From NCBI RefSeq assembly GCF_001598375.1, contig NZ_BCYV01000012.1, positions 186,001 to 250,000 of the forward strand: a stretch of DNA of 64,000 nt. The letters are read 5' to 3'. The number at the start of each line of letters is the position of its first letter. The stretch's first letter is position 1. The position numbers and the translations under genes were made by a program. The stretch is from Novosphingobium capsulatum NBRC 12533. Lineage in GTDB: Bacteria > Pseudomonadota > Alphaproteobacteria > Sphingomonadales > Sphingomonadaceae. This document shows, one piece after another, positions 44,171 to 53,094 of the stretch. Below the pieces are notes generated by a model. The model did not search any database and was not told the DNA's origin. It saw only the letters and a list, made by a program, of their open reading frames with translations.

Positions 44171-45070
44171 TCAGGGCTGCTCCCAGTAGGGCGGATCGCC
44201 AAAGCTACGGCGCAGACTGTCCCCGAACGCGCGTATCTTGCTCGCGGCACCATGATCGCGCGGATATGTCAGGAAAAGTTCCGCGCCTTCCGCAGGCCAG
44301 CCTATGTCCACTTCGATCAGGGCCCCGGTCTTGATTTCCTGGTGCAGGAAGAATGTCGGCAACATGGCAAGCCCAAGGCCGGCCAAGACGGCATCGCGCA
44401 TCACGATCCCGTTGTTGACCCGCAGCGCCGCTCGCGGCCGCACGACAGTCCAGCCAGACCCCGCAGCGAAGCGCCAGTCACCTGACCTGTTGGCGTAAAG
44501 AATGGCCGTGTGACCTTCCAGCTCCGTCAGCGAAGTGGGCTTGCCATGCTCCGCAAGATAGGAAGGCGCAGCCACCAGAAGGCGTCGACTGGTCGCCAGC
44601 CGTCGCACGATCAGGCGGCCATCGCCGATGGCGCCGTGTCGCAGGACGGCATCGAACCCGCCGGTCGCCGCGTCGACAAAGCGATCGTCCAGGTCGAGAG
44701 ACATCTCGATCCCCGGGTGCTCCTGCAGGAAGCGGGCAATCGCCGGCCCCAGGTGAAGAATGCCAAAGCCCACGGGCGCCGATATGCGCAGCGGCCCGGC
44801 CAGCTTGCCGCTCCTCGCGTCGATCTCTGCTGCGGCTTCCTCCATTTCGCGCAGGATGCGTTGCGCACGCGGCAAGAACGCTTCGCCCGCGCTGGTCAAG
44901 GTCAGGCGCCGGGTAGAACGCTGGAGCAACGTTGCCCCCAACGCCCTCTCCAACTCTGCCAGCCTCTCGCTGACCACCGATTTTGCCAGTCCAAGGCGTC
45001 GCGCTGCGGCACTGATCGAGGTTTGGTCAACCGTGGCGACGAAGGCTGTAATGCCGTCGAGCTTCATCAT
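44171..45070 (-). CDS. LysR-family transcriptional regulator
   Basis: A 299-residue LysR regulator of the CrgA-like branch. The DNA-binding part has SISAAARRLGLAKSVVSERL and the STRRLTLTSAG wing, followed by an effector domain with RISAPVGFG. The start is at 45070 or 45067 (adjacent ATGs). It is divergent from a truncated SDR gene, and LysR regulators of this branch often control such a divergent oxidoreductase, so its target may now be broken. Confidence 0.92.
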   Translation of the reverse strand: MMKLDGITAFVATVDQTSISAAARRLGLAKSVVSERLAELERALGATLLQRSTRRLTLTSAGEAFLPRAQRILREMEEAAAEIDARSGKLAGPLRISAPVGFGILHLGPAIARFLQEHPGIEMSLDLDDRFVDAATGGFDAVLRHGAIGDGRLIVRRLATSRRLLVAAPSYLAEHGKPTSLTELEGHTAILYANRSGDWRFAAGSGWTVVRPRAALRVNNGIVMRDAVLAGLGLAMLPTFFLHQEIKTGALIEVDIGWPAEGAELFLTYPRDHGAASKIRAFGDSLRRSFGDPPYWEQP

Positions 45071-45209
45071 TGTTCGGTTTTCCCGTCGTTCAAAACCAGA
45101 ATTGGATAGCTGGTGCGAACGCTGCCCGATCGGCATCTTCCCGTCCAGACAGCGCGACGGCCTGCCTCTTCAGGGCCGGTCCCGCTGCTCCCATCCAGAG
45201 GAGGCTGAC

Positions 45210-45410
45210 ATGAACGACGTTATCGGAAAGAATGTTCTCGTGCTTGGCGGCAGCCGTGGCATCGGTGCCACCATCGTCCGCCGGTTCAGCGAGGGTGCGG
45301 CCTCAGTGGCTTTCACCTATGCCGGATCACGCGATGCCGCCGCCAAGCTTGCCGACGACACGGGCGCCACGGCCATCCAGGCAAACAGGGCGGACCGCCA
45401 TGCCCTGGCT
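45210..45410 (+). pseudogene. SDR gene truncated at an element boundary
   Basis: ATG 45210, with AGAGGAGG upstream, begins a typical SDR: NVLVLGGSRGIGATIVRRF and AFTYAGSRDAA, then NRADRHAL. At about 45410 the family similarity stops and a Pro-rich, low-complexity read-through follows. Some 180 residues including the active site are missing. The break coincides with a GC-rich hairpin at 45414-45431 and the 3' side of an integrase gene, so insertion of the element is the likely cause. The rest of the SDR was not found in the window. Confidence 0.75.
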
Positions 45411-45413
45411 CCC

Positions 45414-45431
45414 GGGGGGCTTCAGCCCCCC
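45414..45431. terminator. GC-rich hairpin at the element edge
   Basis: GGGGGGCT at 45414-45421 and AGCCCCCC at 45424-45431 form a perfect short-loop hairpin. It lies about 105 bp after the integrase stop and exactly where the SDR similarity ends. It may terminate the integrase transcript or mark an attachment end. Confidence 0.45.
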
Positions 45432-45534
45432 CAAATCCCCCTTCCCTCTCCCAGCAATTCACCACCGCAGACACGGCGCCGCCCACCAACCACCACTCTC
45501 GACCGCATCCGGCGATGGCAGATCCGACACAGCG

Positions 45535-46794
45535 TCAACGATAGGCATGCCGCCGCAATGGTGGGAGCGTCGCCGCATTGCGGACAGGCACGGTCGCCTG
45601 CTGGATCGTCGCGACCGGCTGCGCCGGCATGGCCACGATACGGGCCGGCGGCAGGCAGTGGTCCGCCCAGAGTTGCATCACCGCGCGCCGCTTGCGGAAG
45701 AAGTCCGTGCGCAGGTAGGCTGCCTTGGTCTTGTTGCCGACGGAATGCGCAAGGCAAGATTCGGCCACTTCATCGGCCGTGTCGGTTTCGTCGGCGACCC
45801 AGTCGCGAAAGCTCGAGCGAAAGCCATGGACCGTCACAGGCACGTCCATGCCGCGCACCAGTTCGAGCAACGCCATATCCGTCAGGGCCGCGCCCGAAAT
45901 CGGGCCAGGAAAGATGTATGGATTGTCGTCGATCGACAATTGCCTGGCACGCCGCAGCACATCGGCCGCCTGGCGCGATAGCGGGACGATATGCTCGACC
46001 CCCATCTTCATGCGCTCGGCCGGTATGGTCCAGATCGTCAGGTCATCATCCACTTCCGACCACAGCGCATGCCTTACTTCGCCCGAACGGACCGCAGTGA
46101 GGATCAACAATTCCAGTGCCAGCGTGCCGGCGCTGATCGGCTTAGCATGCAGGGTGTCCAGAAAGGCCGGAACCTCGAAATGGGGGAGCGCGGCAAAATG
46201 CCCCTTGCGCTTGGGCTGGCGGGGCAAGCCGCGCGCGCGCGAGCGCATCGGCGCTTCGCTGTCGCGCAGCCCCTTGGCATAGCACCAGTCCAGCACCGCA
46301 CCGATCCGCTGCCGCACGCGGCGCGCGGTTTCGGGAATATCCAGCCAGATTTCAGCCAAGACATCGCGGATCATCGGCCCATCGATCTTGTCGACCGTGC
46401 GCTTGCCCAGCTTGGGAAAGGCATAGAGTTCCAAGGTCTTGATCCACTGCTGCTGGTGCTTGCCGTTTTTCCAGCCCCTGCACATCTCGGCATGGGCCCG
46501 CCGGGCTGCCTCCTCGAACCGGGGGATCTTTTTCTTGGCCTTGCGCCGCTCCGCAGCCGGATCGCCGCCCTTTGCAACTTGCGCACGCAGAGCGGCCGCT
46601 TCGAGACGCGCGTTCTTCAGTGAAATGTGCCGAGCGTCGCCGATGGTAATATCGTTGCGTGTGTGATGGATCTGAATCCGCAGTACCCATCTCCTGCCAC
46701 CGGCTGGCGAGATGCGCAGATACAACCCTTCGCCATCAGCATAGCGACCAGGTTCGGTCAACGCGTTGACCATGGAGTTGGTGAGCTTTCCCAT
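45535..46794 (-). CDS. Tyrosine recombinase / phage-type integrase (DUF4102 N-terminal domain)
   Basis: A 419-residue integrase. The N-terminal DUF4102 domain has EPGRYADGEGLYLRIS and RRWVLRIQI, and a core-binding domain follows. The catalytic domain shows the first Arg in LTAVRSGEVRHALW, the HGFRSSFRDW box (His and second Arg) and AHSVGNKTKAAYLR with the nucleophilic Tyr. These enzymes move genomic islands and P4-like elements. Tandem 12-bp repeats lie about 50 bp upstream of the start. No excisionase, replication or phage genes were seen, so it may be an island remnant. Confidence 0.94.
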   Translation of the reverse strand: MGKLTNSMVNALTEPGRYADGEGLYLRISPAGGRRWVLRIQIHHTRNDITIGDARHISLKNARLEAAALRAQVAKGGDPAAERRKAKKKIPRFEEAARRAHAEMCRGWKNGKHQQQWIKTLELYAFPKLGKRTVDKIDGPMIRDVLAEIWLDIPETARRVRQRIGAVLDWCYAKGLRDSEAPMRSRARGLPRQPKRKGHFAALPHFEVPAFLDTLHAKPISAGTLALELLILTAVRSGEVRHALWSEVDDDLTIWTIPAERMKMGVEHIVPLSRQAADVLRRARQLSIDDNPYIFPGPISGAALTDMALLELVRGMDVPVTVHGFRSSFRDWVADETDTADEVAESCLAHSVGNKTKAAYLRTDFFRKRRAVMQLWADHCLPPARIVAMPAQPVATIQQATVPVRNAATLPPLRRHAYR

Positions 46795-46844
46795 GCCCGG
46801 AATCTATCACCGGAGGGCCCGGTTTCAAACCGGCCGTCCCTGCG

Positions 46845-46868
46845 CTAGCCCACACTCTAGCCCACACT
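46845..46868. repeat. Tandem 12-bp repeat CTAGCCCACACT x2
   Basis: Two exact, abutting copies (46845-46856 and 46857-46868) lie 50 bp upstream of the integrase start. Short direct repeats in this position are typical of integrase arm-binding or attachment-site DNA. A palindrome CCGGTTTCAAACCGG lies just before them at 46819-46833. Confidence 0.6.
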
Positions 46869-47600
46869 TCGCGCTTTAACGGATCGCCCAGCAAAAATGA
46901 GGACTTCAGAAAAAACGCCTATTTTCCGTACTTTGGATCGTATTTTAGGGTAGCCCAGCGTGCTGCCGGAGGGGGCATATGGCGGGCAGCGCCCGACGAA
47001 GATGAGAACTACGAATTCCTCATAATCACATGATATATAATAATATTTTTCGGACTTTGCGGTAATCGGCGGTCTTTTGAAGGCATTTGCGTAGCCAACG
47101 GCGGTCAAATCGGTTGATCGGCGGAATGCTCGACAAATGACGGCGAAGTAAAACGACGTCTGCCGAAGTTCCTCCGCCGCCTCGCCAATGGAACTACGTC
47201 TATTGCGAGCTGAATTGACGGGAACGGTCAGCCGCCGGCCTGCACAAGCGGATCGAAACCATTGGCGGGAGTGTGAAAGACGCATCCGCGCGGAAAGCTG
47301 GGAAACCGGCCCGGCCAAGCGTCAGCGGCACCTTGTGCCGCGTCAGGGGCGGCGCGTCCAAGCAAGCGGCTCGGCATGAGTGGTAGTGAGGGGTGGGGCA
47401 AGAAACTGGATCACGATGTGCAAAGCCGGCAAATCTGAAAGTGGTGCATCCTGATTTTCATGTTCCTTGATAAGGCATGGCAAGCAGTCGCTTTGGATGC
47501 TCGAAAAAACCTACGAGCCTCTGGAGCGATCATTGACATTTGCGAGTCTTGGATAGTGATCGTCAGGCTTTAGTCAGGTAAATGTGGTGGGTGGCCTTTC
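46869..47600. other. Gene-poor, AT-richer stretch downstream of the attachment region
   Basis: No gene is supported in about 730 bp. The part around 47030-47060 is a run of A/T (CATGATATATAATAATATTT), strongly unlike the rest of the window. The open frames here are short and have no recognisable motif. It is probably island DNA with decayed content. Confidence 0.5.
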
Positions 47601-48320
47601 GTGACAAGCGAGAAAAAAGTGGCCAAATTCCGATCACATCCCGAGCGCCATGCCGTTTCCAGGATCGGTTGGCTACGCGCAGCCGTGCTGGGTGCCAATG
47701 ATGGCATCATATCCACAGCGAGCCTCATTGTCGGGGTCGCCGCATCGGGCGCTGACAAGCCAGCTATTCTTATCTCGGGCGGTGCGGCGCTGGTCGCGGG
47801 AGCTATGTCCATGGGCGCGGGTGAATATGTTTCGGTCAGTTCGCAATCCGAGACGGAAAGGGCCGATCTCGCAAAGGAGCGGAAGGAACTGACCGAACAG
47901 CCCGAGATGGAACGCCGGGAATTGGCAGACATCTATGTCCGGCGTGGGCTGGACGAAAGTCTGGCCCTGCAAGTCGCGGATCAATTGATGGCCCATGACG
48001 CGCTTGACGCCCATGCGCGTGACGAACTCGGCATGTCCGAGATCGCGACTGCTCGGCCGCTTCAAGCGGCATTCACCTCAGCCATCACGTTCAGCGCAGG
48101 CGCTCTTCTGCCGCTCGCACTCGTCTCAGCCTTGTCTCGCCATGGATTAATTCCTCTGATAATCGCGGCCACGCTTCTTTGTCTCGCAATTCTGGGCGCG
48201 CTTGGTGCGCGGGCGGGCGGCGCACCGCTGACGCGGTCTATCCTTCGCGTCAGTTTCTGGGGGGCTTTGGCGCTGGCCGTGACGGCAGGTATTGGGCGCC
48301 TGTTCGGTGCTATTGCCTGA
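47601..48320 (+). CDS. VIT1/CCC1-family iron/manganese transporter
   Basis: A 239-residue membrane protein. It has the family N-terminal segment IGWLRAAVLGANDGIISTAS, the GAMSMGAGEYVSVSSQ helix, a cytoplasmic Glu-rich segment (SETERADLAKERKELTEQ) and three further hydrophobic segments. CCC1/VIT proteins move Fe2+ or Mn2+ out of the cytoplasm. The start is GTG 47601. It is followed 43 bp later by a response regulator, so it may be a target of or partner to that two-component pair. Confidence 0.9.
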   Translation: MTSEKKVAKFRSHPERHAVSRIGWLRAAVLGANDGIISTASLIVGVAASGADKPAILISGGAALVAGAMSMGAGEYVSVSSQSETERADLAKERKELTEQPEMERRELADIYVRRGLDESLALQVADQLMAHDALDAHARDELGMSEIATARPLQAAFTSAITFSAGALLPLALVSALSRHGLIPLIIAATLLCLAILGALGARAGGAPLTRSILRVSFWGALALAVTAGIGRLFGAIA

Positions 48321-48363
48321 ACAGCGCCCGCCTTGTTCCGACTGGAGAAGGAATATCGCATAG

Positions 48364-49041
48364 ATGCGCATTCTCGTCATTGAGGATAATGAACGCCTAG
48401 CTCGACTTATGGTCGATGGCCTTCAACTCCGCGGTTTTTCCTGCGATATTGCTCTTCGCCTGTCGGATGCGGACGATGCCATGGCGAGCGCCATCTATGA
48501 CGCAATCATTCTGGATCTGGGCTTGCCCGATGGCGATGGGGTCGCTTGGCTCGCCGCCTCTCGTCGCTATCGCGATATGCCGCCCGCGATTGTTCAAACC
48601 GCGCGAGGGGCTCTGGAGGATCGGGTCCTGGGGCTTGATGCCGGGGCGGACGATTATGTCGTCAAGCCAGTCGAGGTGGAGGAACTAGCTGCCCGGCTTC
48701 GCGCCTTGCTGCGCCGGCCGGGCCTCAGGGCGCAGACGGTGGTCGAAGTCGGCTCGCTTCGTTTCGACACGGCGCGCAGAACCGCGCATGTTGGCGATCT
48801 CGAAATCGAACTGTCGCGCAGGGAGGCCGATCTGCTGGAACTGCTGATGCGCCGTGCCGGGGCCGTGGTCCGCCGGGAGGTGATCGAGAATGCACTTTAC
48901 AATTTCCATGAGCAGGTGACCCCCAATGCGGTAGAAGCTGCCATATCCCGCCTGCGGAGGAAGCTCGAGGACGCCCGGATGCGCGGCGTGCTCCAGACGA
49001 TCCGGGGTGTCGGCTATATCCTCAAGGACACCGCCGCATGA
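48364..49041 (+). CDS. OmpR/PhoB-family response regulator
   Basis: A 225-residue regulator. The receiver domain has VIEDNERL and IILDLGLPD, whose first Asp is the phosphoacceptor, and DYVVKPVEVEEL with the Lys. The winged-helix output domain shows LSRREADLLELLMRRAG and LRRKLEDARMRGVLQTIRGVGY. GGAGAAGG precedes ATG 48364. The stop overlaps the kinase start by four bases, a classic paired arrangement. It probably controls the envelope and redox genes that follow. Confidence 0.93.
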   Translation: MRILVIEDNERLARLMVDGLQLRGFSCDIALRLSDADDAMASAIYDAIILDLGLPDGDGVAWLAASRRYRDMPPAIVQTARGALEDRVLGLDAGADDYVVKPVEVEELAARLRALLRRPGLRAQTVVEVGSLRFDTARRTAHVGDLEIELSRREADLLELLMRRAGAVVRREVIENALYNFHEQVTPNAVEAAISRLRRKLEDARMRGVLQTIRGVGYILKDTAA

Positions 49042-50054
49042 TGCGCAGGAATTCGGTGTCGCGCAGGCTCATTCGCGGTCTGGGGCAGGTCGGGCTAGTC
49101 GGCACGCTCCTGTTGCTCGCGGCGGTGGTCTTTTTCTATCGGCTGACCTTCAGCCATCTCGAGGCGGGCGCCGCTCTGCAACGCGCTATACTGGAGTCGC
49201 TGGAACATGTCGCACTTCCGGTGGTGGTGCTCATGGTTCCGGTCACTATCCTTGGTCTTCGGGTCATCAGACAGGCCTTTGTTCCGCTGGAGGATGCGGC
49301 CCGGAGCATTAAAGCCGTCAAGGGACATGAGCGAGGGTTTCGCATCGATACGTCGCAAATGCCTGAAGAGGCACTGCCTTTCACCGGGGCGGTCAACGAT
49401 CTTCTGGAACGTCTCGACGAGGCGGCGAAGCGGCAGGAAGCTTTCGCGGCCGATGTCGCGCATGAATTGCGCACGCCTCTGGCCCTGCTGTCGCTTGAAC
49501 TCGACCAGATCGATCATCCTCGTGCCCTGCGGTTGAAAGGTGATGTTGCAGCGATGCGGCGGCTGATCGATCAGTTGATGCTTCTGGCCCAGATCGACGC
49601 TGCGGCATCAGCGCAGATCGCGCCAGAACAGATAGGACTTGTCGAACTGGCGCGCGATGTCGTCAGCCAGGTCGCACCGGCGATCCTTGACGAAGGCAAG
49701 ATGATCGCGCTTGACGTCAATGGCGAGGTGCCAGGCATTCGGGGGCGCAAGGAAGCGATTGCGGCGGCGCTGCGCAATCTTGTCGAAAATGCGGTCCGCG
49801 TGACTCCCGCCGGTGGCACGGTCCAGGTCTTCGTAGGCCCAGGAGCGGTGATGGGAGTCCGCGATGAGGGGCCGGGCCTTGATGTGGAGCGCCTGCGCGA
49901 TCTCGTGCGCCGGCACAGGCGCGCCGATCATGCCAGCAAGAATGGCGCGGGTCTGGGGCTGGCCATCGTCGATCGGATCATGGCTGCGCACGAGGGGGTG
50001 CTGACAAGCAACCCTGACCGACGTGAATTGGTGCTGCAATTCCCCGAGGGTTGA
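49038..50054 (+). CDS. Sensor histidine kinase paired with the OmpR-type regulator
   Basis: A 338-residue membrane kinase. Two transmembrane helices enclose a very short periplasmic loop of about 30 residues, then a HAMP-like linker. The dimerisation box is FAADVAHELRTPLALL with the phospho-His. The ATPase domain has an N-box (LRNLVENAVRV), DEGPGLD and GAGLGLAIVDRI. The small loop suggests sensing within the membrane or through a partner. It is translationally coupled to the regulator. Confidence 0.93.
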   Translation: MMRRNSVSRRLIRGLGQVGLVGTLLLLAAVVFFYRLTFSHLEAGAALQRAILESLEHVALPVVVLMVPVTILGLRVIRQAFVPLEDAARSIKAVKGHERGFRIDTSQMPEEALPFTGAVNDLLERLDEAAKRQEAFAADVAHELRTPLALLSLELDQIDHPRALRLKGDVAAMRRLIDQLMLLAQIDAAASAQIAPEQIGLVELARDVVSQVAPAILDEGKMIALDVNGEVPGIRGRKEAIAAALRNLVENAVRVTPAGGTVQVFVGPGAVMGVRDEGPGLDVERLRDLVRRHRRADHASKNGAGLGLAIVDRIMAAHEGVLTSNPDRRELVLQFPEG

Positions 50055-50123
50055 GCGCAAGGGTGATCATGCCGCGGTTCCTCCCGTCAGGCTTGCGTCA
50101 GACTCGATGCCTAGCCGGGACAT

Positions 50124-51554
50124 ATGCTTAAACGGAACATCCTGCTCATCGGCGCTGGGGCGTTGGTTGCCGCTTATGGCGGGACTGTCGGCTATCTGGC
50201 GCATTTCGATCGCGCGACGGCGCCGGTGCTTCCGGCATTCTCCCCGGCCTATAGCGATCCGGTCGCGTTGGGGGCATTCCGTGTCCTGACGCGAGCCCGG
50301 TGCGATTATTGCCATGCGCAGGGCACGGCGTTGCCGTTCTATGCCGATCTGCCGGTTGCCCATCAACTGATGCAGCGGGATCTGACACAAGGCCTACGGC
50401 ATTTCCGTGTAGAGGCCGTGCTCAAGGCGTTGCAGGACGGCACGCCGCCCCCGCAAGAGGATCTGGCCCGCATCGAATGGGTGACACGTCAGAGCCGGAT
50501 GCCGCCTTCGCCCTACACGTTGATGCACTGGCGCGCGCGGCTCGGCGATGCGGACAGGAATGCGTTGCTGACCTGGGTGACGGCGACCCGGCGTAAATAT
50601 TACGCTTCCCCGAATGTCGCCGCGCAATTCGCTGCCGAGCCGGTTCAGCCGATCATGGCGGTCTTGCCCGCAGATGTAGACAAGATCGCGCTGGGCCAGC
50701 GGCTGTTTTTCGATACGAAACTTTCCGGCGATAACAGCGTGAGCTGTGCGAGTTGCCACGGGCTCGGCACGGGCGGCGCGGACGGTCTGGTGACGGCCAC
50801 CGGCATCGGTGGGCAGAAGGGGCCGATCAATGTGCCCACGGTTTACAATGCGCTGTTCAACAAGGTGCAGTTCTGGAATGGTCGGGCGCCGACTCTGGCG
50901 GCGCAGGCTGCCGGTCCGGTAATGAATCCACTGGAAATGGGCTCGCACACATGGAACGAGGTTGCCGCGAAGTTGAACGCGCAGCCCGGCTATGGTGCGG
51001 CATTCCTCAAAATCTATGGCCCGGGGCCGATCGACCAGCATCGCATCACCGACGCGATTGCCGCGTTCGAAGGAACGCTTTCCACACCAGGAAGCCGTTT
51101 CGACCGTTACCTGCAAGGCGACATCGGCGCGATCAGCGCGAGCGAGAAGCGCGGTTATGCGCTGTTCAAGGAGAATGGCTGCGCTTCGTGCCATGTCGGC
51201 CAATCGCTGGGCGGCCAGGGCATGGAAATCATGGGGCTGAACGGCGATTACGTCACGGCGCGTGACGGCAAGGCGACCGATGCCGATCTCGGCCGATATA
51301 CGGTTACACACGCCGAGCAGGACCGCGCACGCTTCAAGGTGCCGAACCTGCGCAATATCGCCCTGACCGGGCCTTACATGCACGATGGCAGCGCGAAGAC
51401 ACTGCCCGAGGCCGTCAGGCTCATGGTGCGTTTCCAGACGCCCAAAGGGAGACTGCCGGACCAGGACATCAACGATATCGTCGCCTTCCTGAACACGCTG
51501 ACCGGCACCTGGCAGGGCAAGCCGTTGGCATCCAAACCCGCAGCGGTGAAATAG
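50124..51554 (+). CDS. Tri-haem cytochrome c peroxidase / MauG-like protein
   Basis: A 476-residue exported protein with an N-terminal signal anchor. It has three CxxCH haem sites: CDYCH near residue 62, CASCH near 208 and CASCH near 353. The last two belong to the di-haem peroxidase/MauG domain (GQRLFFDTKLSG, VPTVYNALFN, VPNLRNIALTGPYMHDGS). The first belongs to an added N-terminal haem-binding domain of about 150 residues, which most bacterial peroxidases lack. It probably reduces H2O2 or oxidises a substrate in the periplasm. It lies 69 bp after the kinase gene. Confidence 0.9.
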   Translation: MLKRNILLIGAGALVAAYGGTVGYLAHFDRATAPVLPAFSPAYSDPVALGAFRVLTRARCDYCHAQGTALPFYADLPVAHQLMQRDLTQGLRHFRVEAVLKALQDGTPPPQEDLARIEWVTRQSRMPPSPYTLMHWRARLGDADRNALLTWVTATRRKYYASPNVAAQFAAEPVQPIMAVLPADVDKIALGQRLFFDTKLSGDNSVSCASCHGLGTGGADGLVTATGIGGQKGPINVPTVYNALFNKVQFWNGRAPTLAAQAAGPVMNPLEMGSHTWNEVAAKLNAQPGYGAAFLKIYGPGPIDQHRITDAIAAFEGTLSTPGSRFDRYLQGDIGAISASEKRGYALFKENGCASCHVGQSLGGQGMEIMGLNGDYVTARDGKATDADLGRYTVTHAEQDRARFKVPNLRNIALTGPYMHDGSAKTLPEAVRLMVRFQTPKGRLPDQDINDIVAFLNTLTGTWQGKPLASKPAAVK

Positions 51555-51588
51555 CCATGTATGATTGCGCAGGTGCTGGAGTTGGCAA

Positions 51589-52506
51589 ATGACCACACTG
51601 GTGCTTGGCTGCCTGTTCCTGCAACTATCCTCGTCGGCCACCCCACTGGACAATGTACCGGCCAGCCCCGCGCCGCCGGCCAGTTCCACACAGGAGGCAG
51701 GCCCGATTGACGCGCCAGGCGGCAAGCCCGCAGCCGAGGTTCCCGCAGCCGCCATAGCGGGTTCGCAAGAGGCACTTCCCGCGCAGGCAGGGCAGAATAG
51801 CCATCAGGACAGCATCGTCGTGACCGCTGCCCGCCAGGAAGCACGTGGCGACCCCTTGCAAACGGTCAACGTCAAGGCATTCGAGCTGACTCATTCGGTG
51901 GACAAGGCCGTTTTCCGGCCCGTGGCCCTTGCTTACAGGCATGGCCTGCCGGCACCGGTCCGCAGCGGATTGCGTAATATTCTTGCCAATCTCAACGAGC
52001 CCGTCGTGTTCGCAAATTATCTGCTGCAACATCATCCCGGCAAGGCCGCAGAGACCCTCGGCCGCTTCACGATCAACTCGGTGGTCGGCGTGGCCGGCCT
52101 GTTCGATGTGGCGAAAACGCGCAGGTTCAATCTTCCGCATCGCCCCAATGGTTTTGCCGATACGCTCGGGTTTTATGGCGTGAAGCCAGGACCGTTCCTC
52201 TATCTGCCGTTGATCGGTCCCTCGAGCGTGCGCGACCTGTTCGGCGATATCGTCGACCGGCTCACCTTGCCCTTGAGCGTGGGGCGCCCTTTCAATCGTC
52301 TGGCCTATTCCATCCCGACAACGACGATCCGGCTTGTCGACCGGCGTGCGGAATTTGACGATCGCCTGCAAAAGCTGCATGAGGACCCGGCCCGAGCCTA
52401 TGGGGCATCGCGCGCCTTTTACATGCAGATGCGCAAGGCGGAAATCGATGCGCTGCATGTCAGGCACAGCCCCGCTGGGGCGAGGACAGTGCCGACCGAG
52501 AAGTGA
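51589..52506 (+). CDS. MlaA/VacJ-family outer-membrane lipid-asymmetry protein
   Basis: A 305-residue protein. The C-terminal 200 residues are MlaA: VDKAVFRPVALAYRHGLP, NLNEPVVFANYLL, RFTINSVVGVAGLFDVA, and GFYGVKPGPFLYLPLIGPS. MlaA removes surface-leaflet phospholipid together with MlaBCDEF. The N-terminus starts MTTLVLGC, a possible lipobox. A Pro/Ala-rich linker then includes DSIVVTAARQEARGDPLQ, which resembles the entry to a TonB-receptor plug. That resemblance may be chance. ATG 51589 follows the peroxidase by 34 bp. Confidence 0.9.
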   Translation: MTTLVLGCLFLQLSSSATPLDNVPASPAPPASSTQEAGPIDAPGGKPAAEVPAAAIAGSQEALPAQAGQNSHQDSIVVTAARQEARGDPLQTVNVKAFELTHSVDKAVFRPVALAYRHGLPAPVRSGLRNILANLNEPVVFANYLLQHHPGKAAETLGRFTINSVVGVAGLFDVAKTRRFNLPHRPNGFADTLGFYGVKPGPFLYLPLIGPSSVRDLFGDIVDRLTLPLSVGRPFNRLAYSIPTTTIRLVDRRAEFDDRLQKLHEDPARAYGASRAFYMQMRKAEIDALHVRHSPAGARTVPTEK

Positions 52507-52516
52507 TAGCCAAAGT

Positions 52517-52554
52517 TCTGGCCGGCGCGCGCATCATTGCGACCCTCGGCCAGA
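52517..52554. terminator. Convergent terminator hairpin (MlaA / cytochrome b561)
   Basis: TCTGGCCG at 52517-52524 and CGGCCAGA at 52547-52554 form an 8-bp stem with a 22-base loop between two convergent genes. Confidence 0.5.
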
Positions 52555-52557
52555 GGC

Positions 52558-53094
52558 TCAATGTGGCAACATGCGCCTGAGCGTATTGTCGTGCAGCGCA
52601 TAGTGATGAAGCAGGGCTGCCGCAGCGTGGAGGCCGGCCAGCAGGATGATTGACCAGCCGACAAGGTCATGGGCCTCGCCGATCGTCCCCGCGAGAACCT
52701 TGTCGGGCGCGAATGCAGGGGGAACCGCGAACAAGCCGAAAAAGGTAAAAGCCTCGCCTTGTGCCCAGCGGAACAGGAAGCCCAAGGCAATCTGGCCGAT
52801 CAGCAGGCAATATAGCAGATAGTGCGCGCCCTTCGCTGCCCAGTAGGGCAGGGTCGAGACGATCTCTGGCAGGCGGCGGCCAAAACCTGCACGCCAGATA
52901 ATTCGCAGCGTTACGACCGCGGTCAGAATGAGGCCCAGCGAGATGTGCAGGCCCTGGAGATTGTGACGCAGCGGCGTCCCGCGAGGAAGGAAGTCCCAGA
53001 ATTCGGCAAGTCCGAACAGCGTCACGACTAGAAGCGCCGTCGCCCAGTGCAGGCTAATCGTGATGGGATCATATCGCATTTTTGTTTCAGTCAT
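52558..53094 (-). CDS. Cytochrome b561 family protein
   Basis: A 178-residue four-helix membrane protein. It has ISLHWATALLVV, GLHISLGLILT, an ISTLPYWAAKGAHYLLYCLL-like helix and AHDLVGWSIILLAGLHAAAALLHHY. The His residues in helices 1, 2 and 4 are the expected haem b ligands. These proteins pass electrons from quinol to a periplasmic acceptor. Its neighbour across the terminator is a c-type peroxidase, which could be that acceptor. Confidence 0.92.
   Translation of the reverse strand: MTETKMRYDPITISLHWATALLVVTLFGLAEFWDFLPRGTPLRHNLQGLHISLGLILTAVVTLRIIWRAGFGRRLPEIVSTLPYWAAKGAHYLLYCLLIGQIALGFLFRWAQGEAFTFFGLFAVPPAFAPDKVLAGTIGEAHDLVGWSIILLAGLHAAAALLHHYALHDNTLRRMLPH

Noticed and set aside
46819..46868. 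tRNA-like 3' end as the integrase target (CCGGTTTCAAACCGG and following bases)
   Set aside because: The loop begins TTTC rather than TTC, the stem does not pair fully and no acceptor or CCA end follows. It is better described as a palindrome near the repeats.
46857..47318. A 153-codon minus-strand ORF near the integrase
   Set aside because: No family features, biased composition changes within it and no clear ribosome site; likely chance.
51780..51870. TonB-plug-like segment in MlaA as evidence of a fused receptor
   Set aside because: Only about 20 residues resemble a TonB-box region and no plug follows. A linker with chance similarity is more likely.
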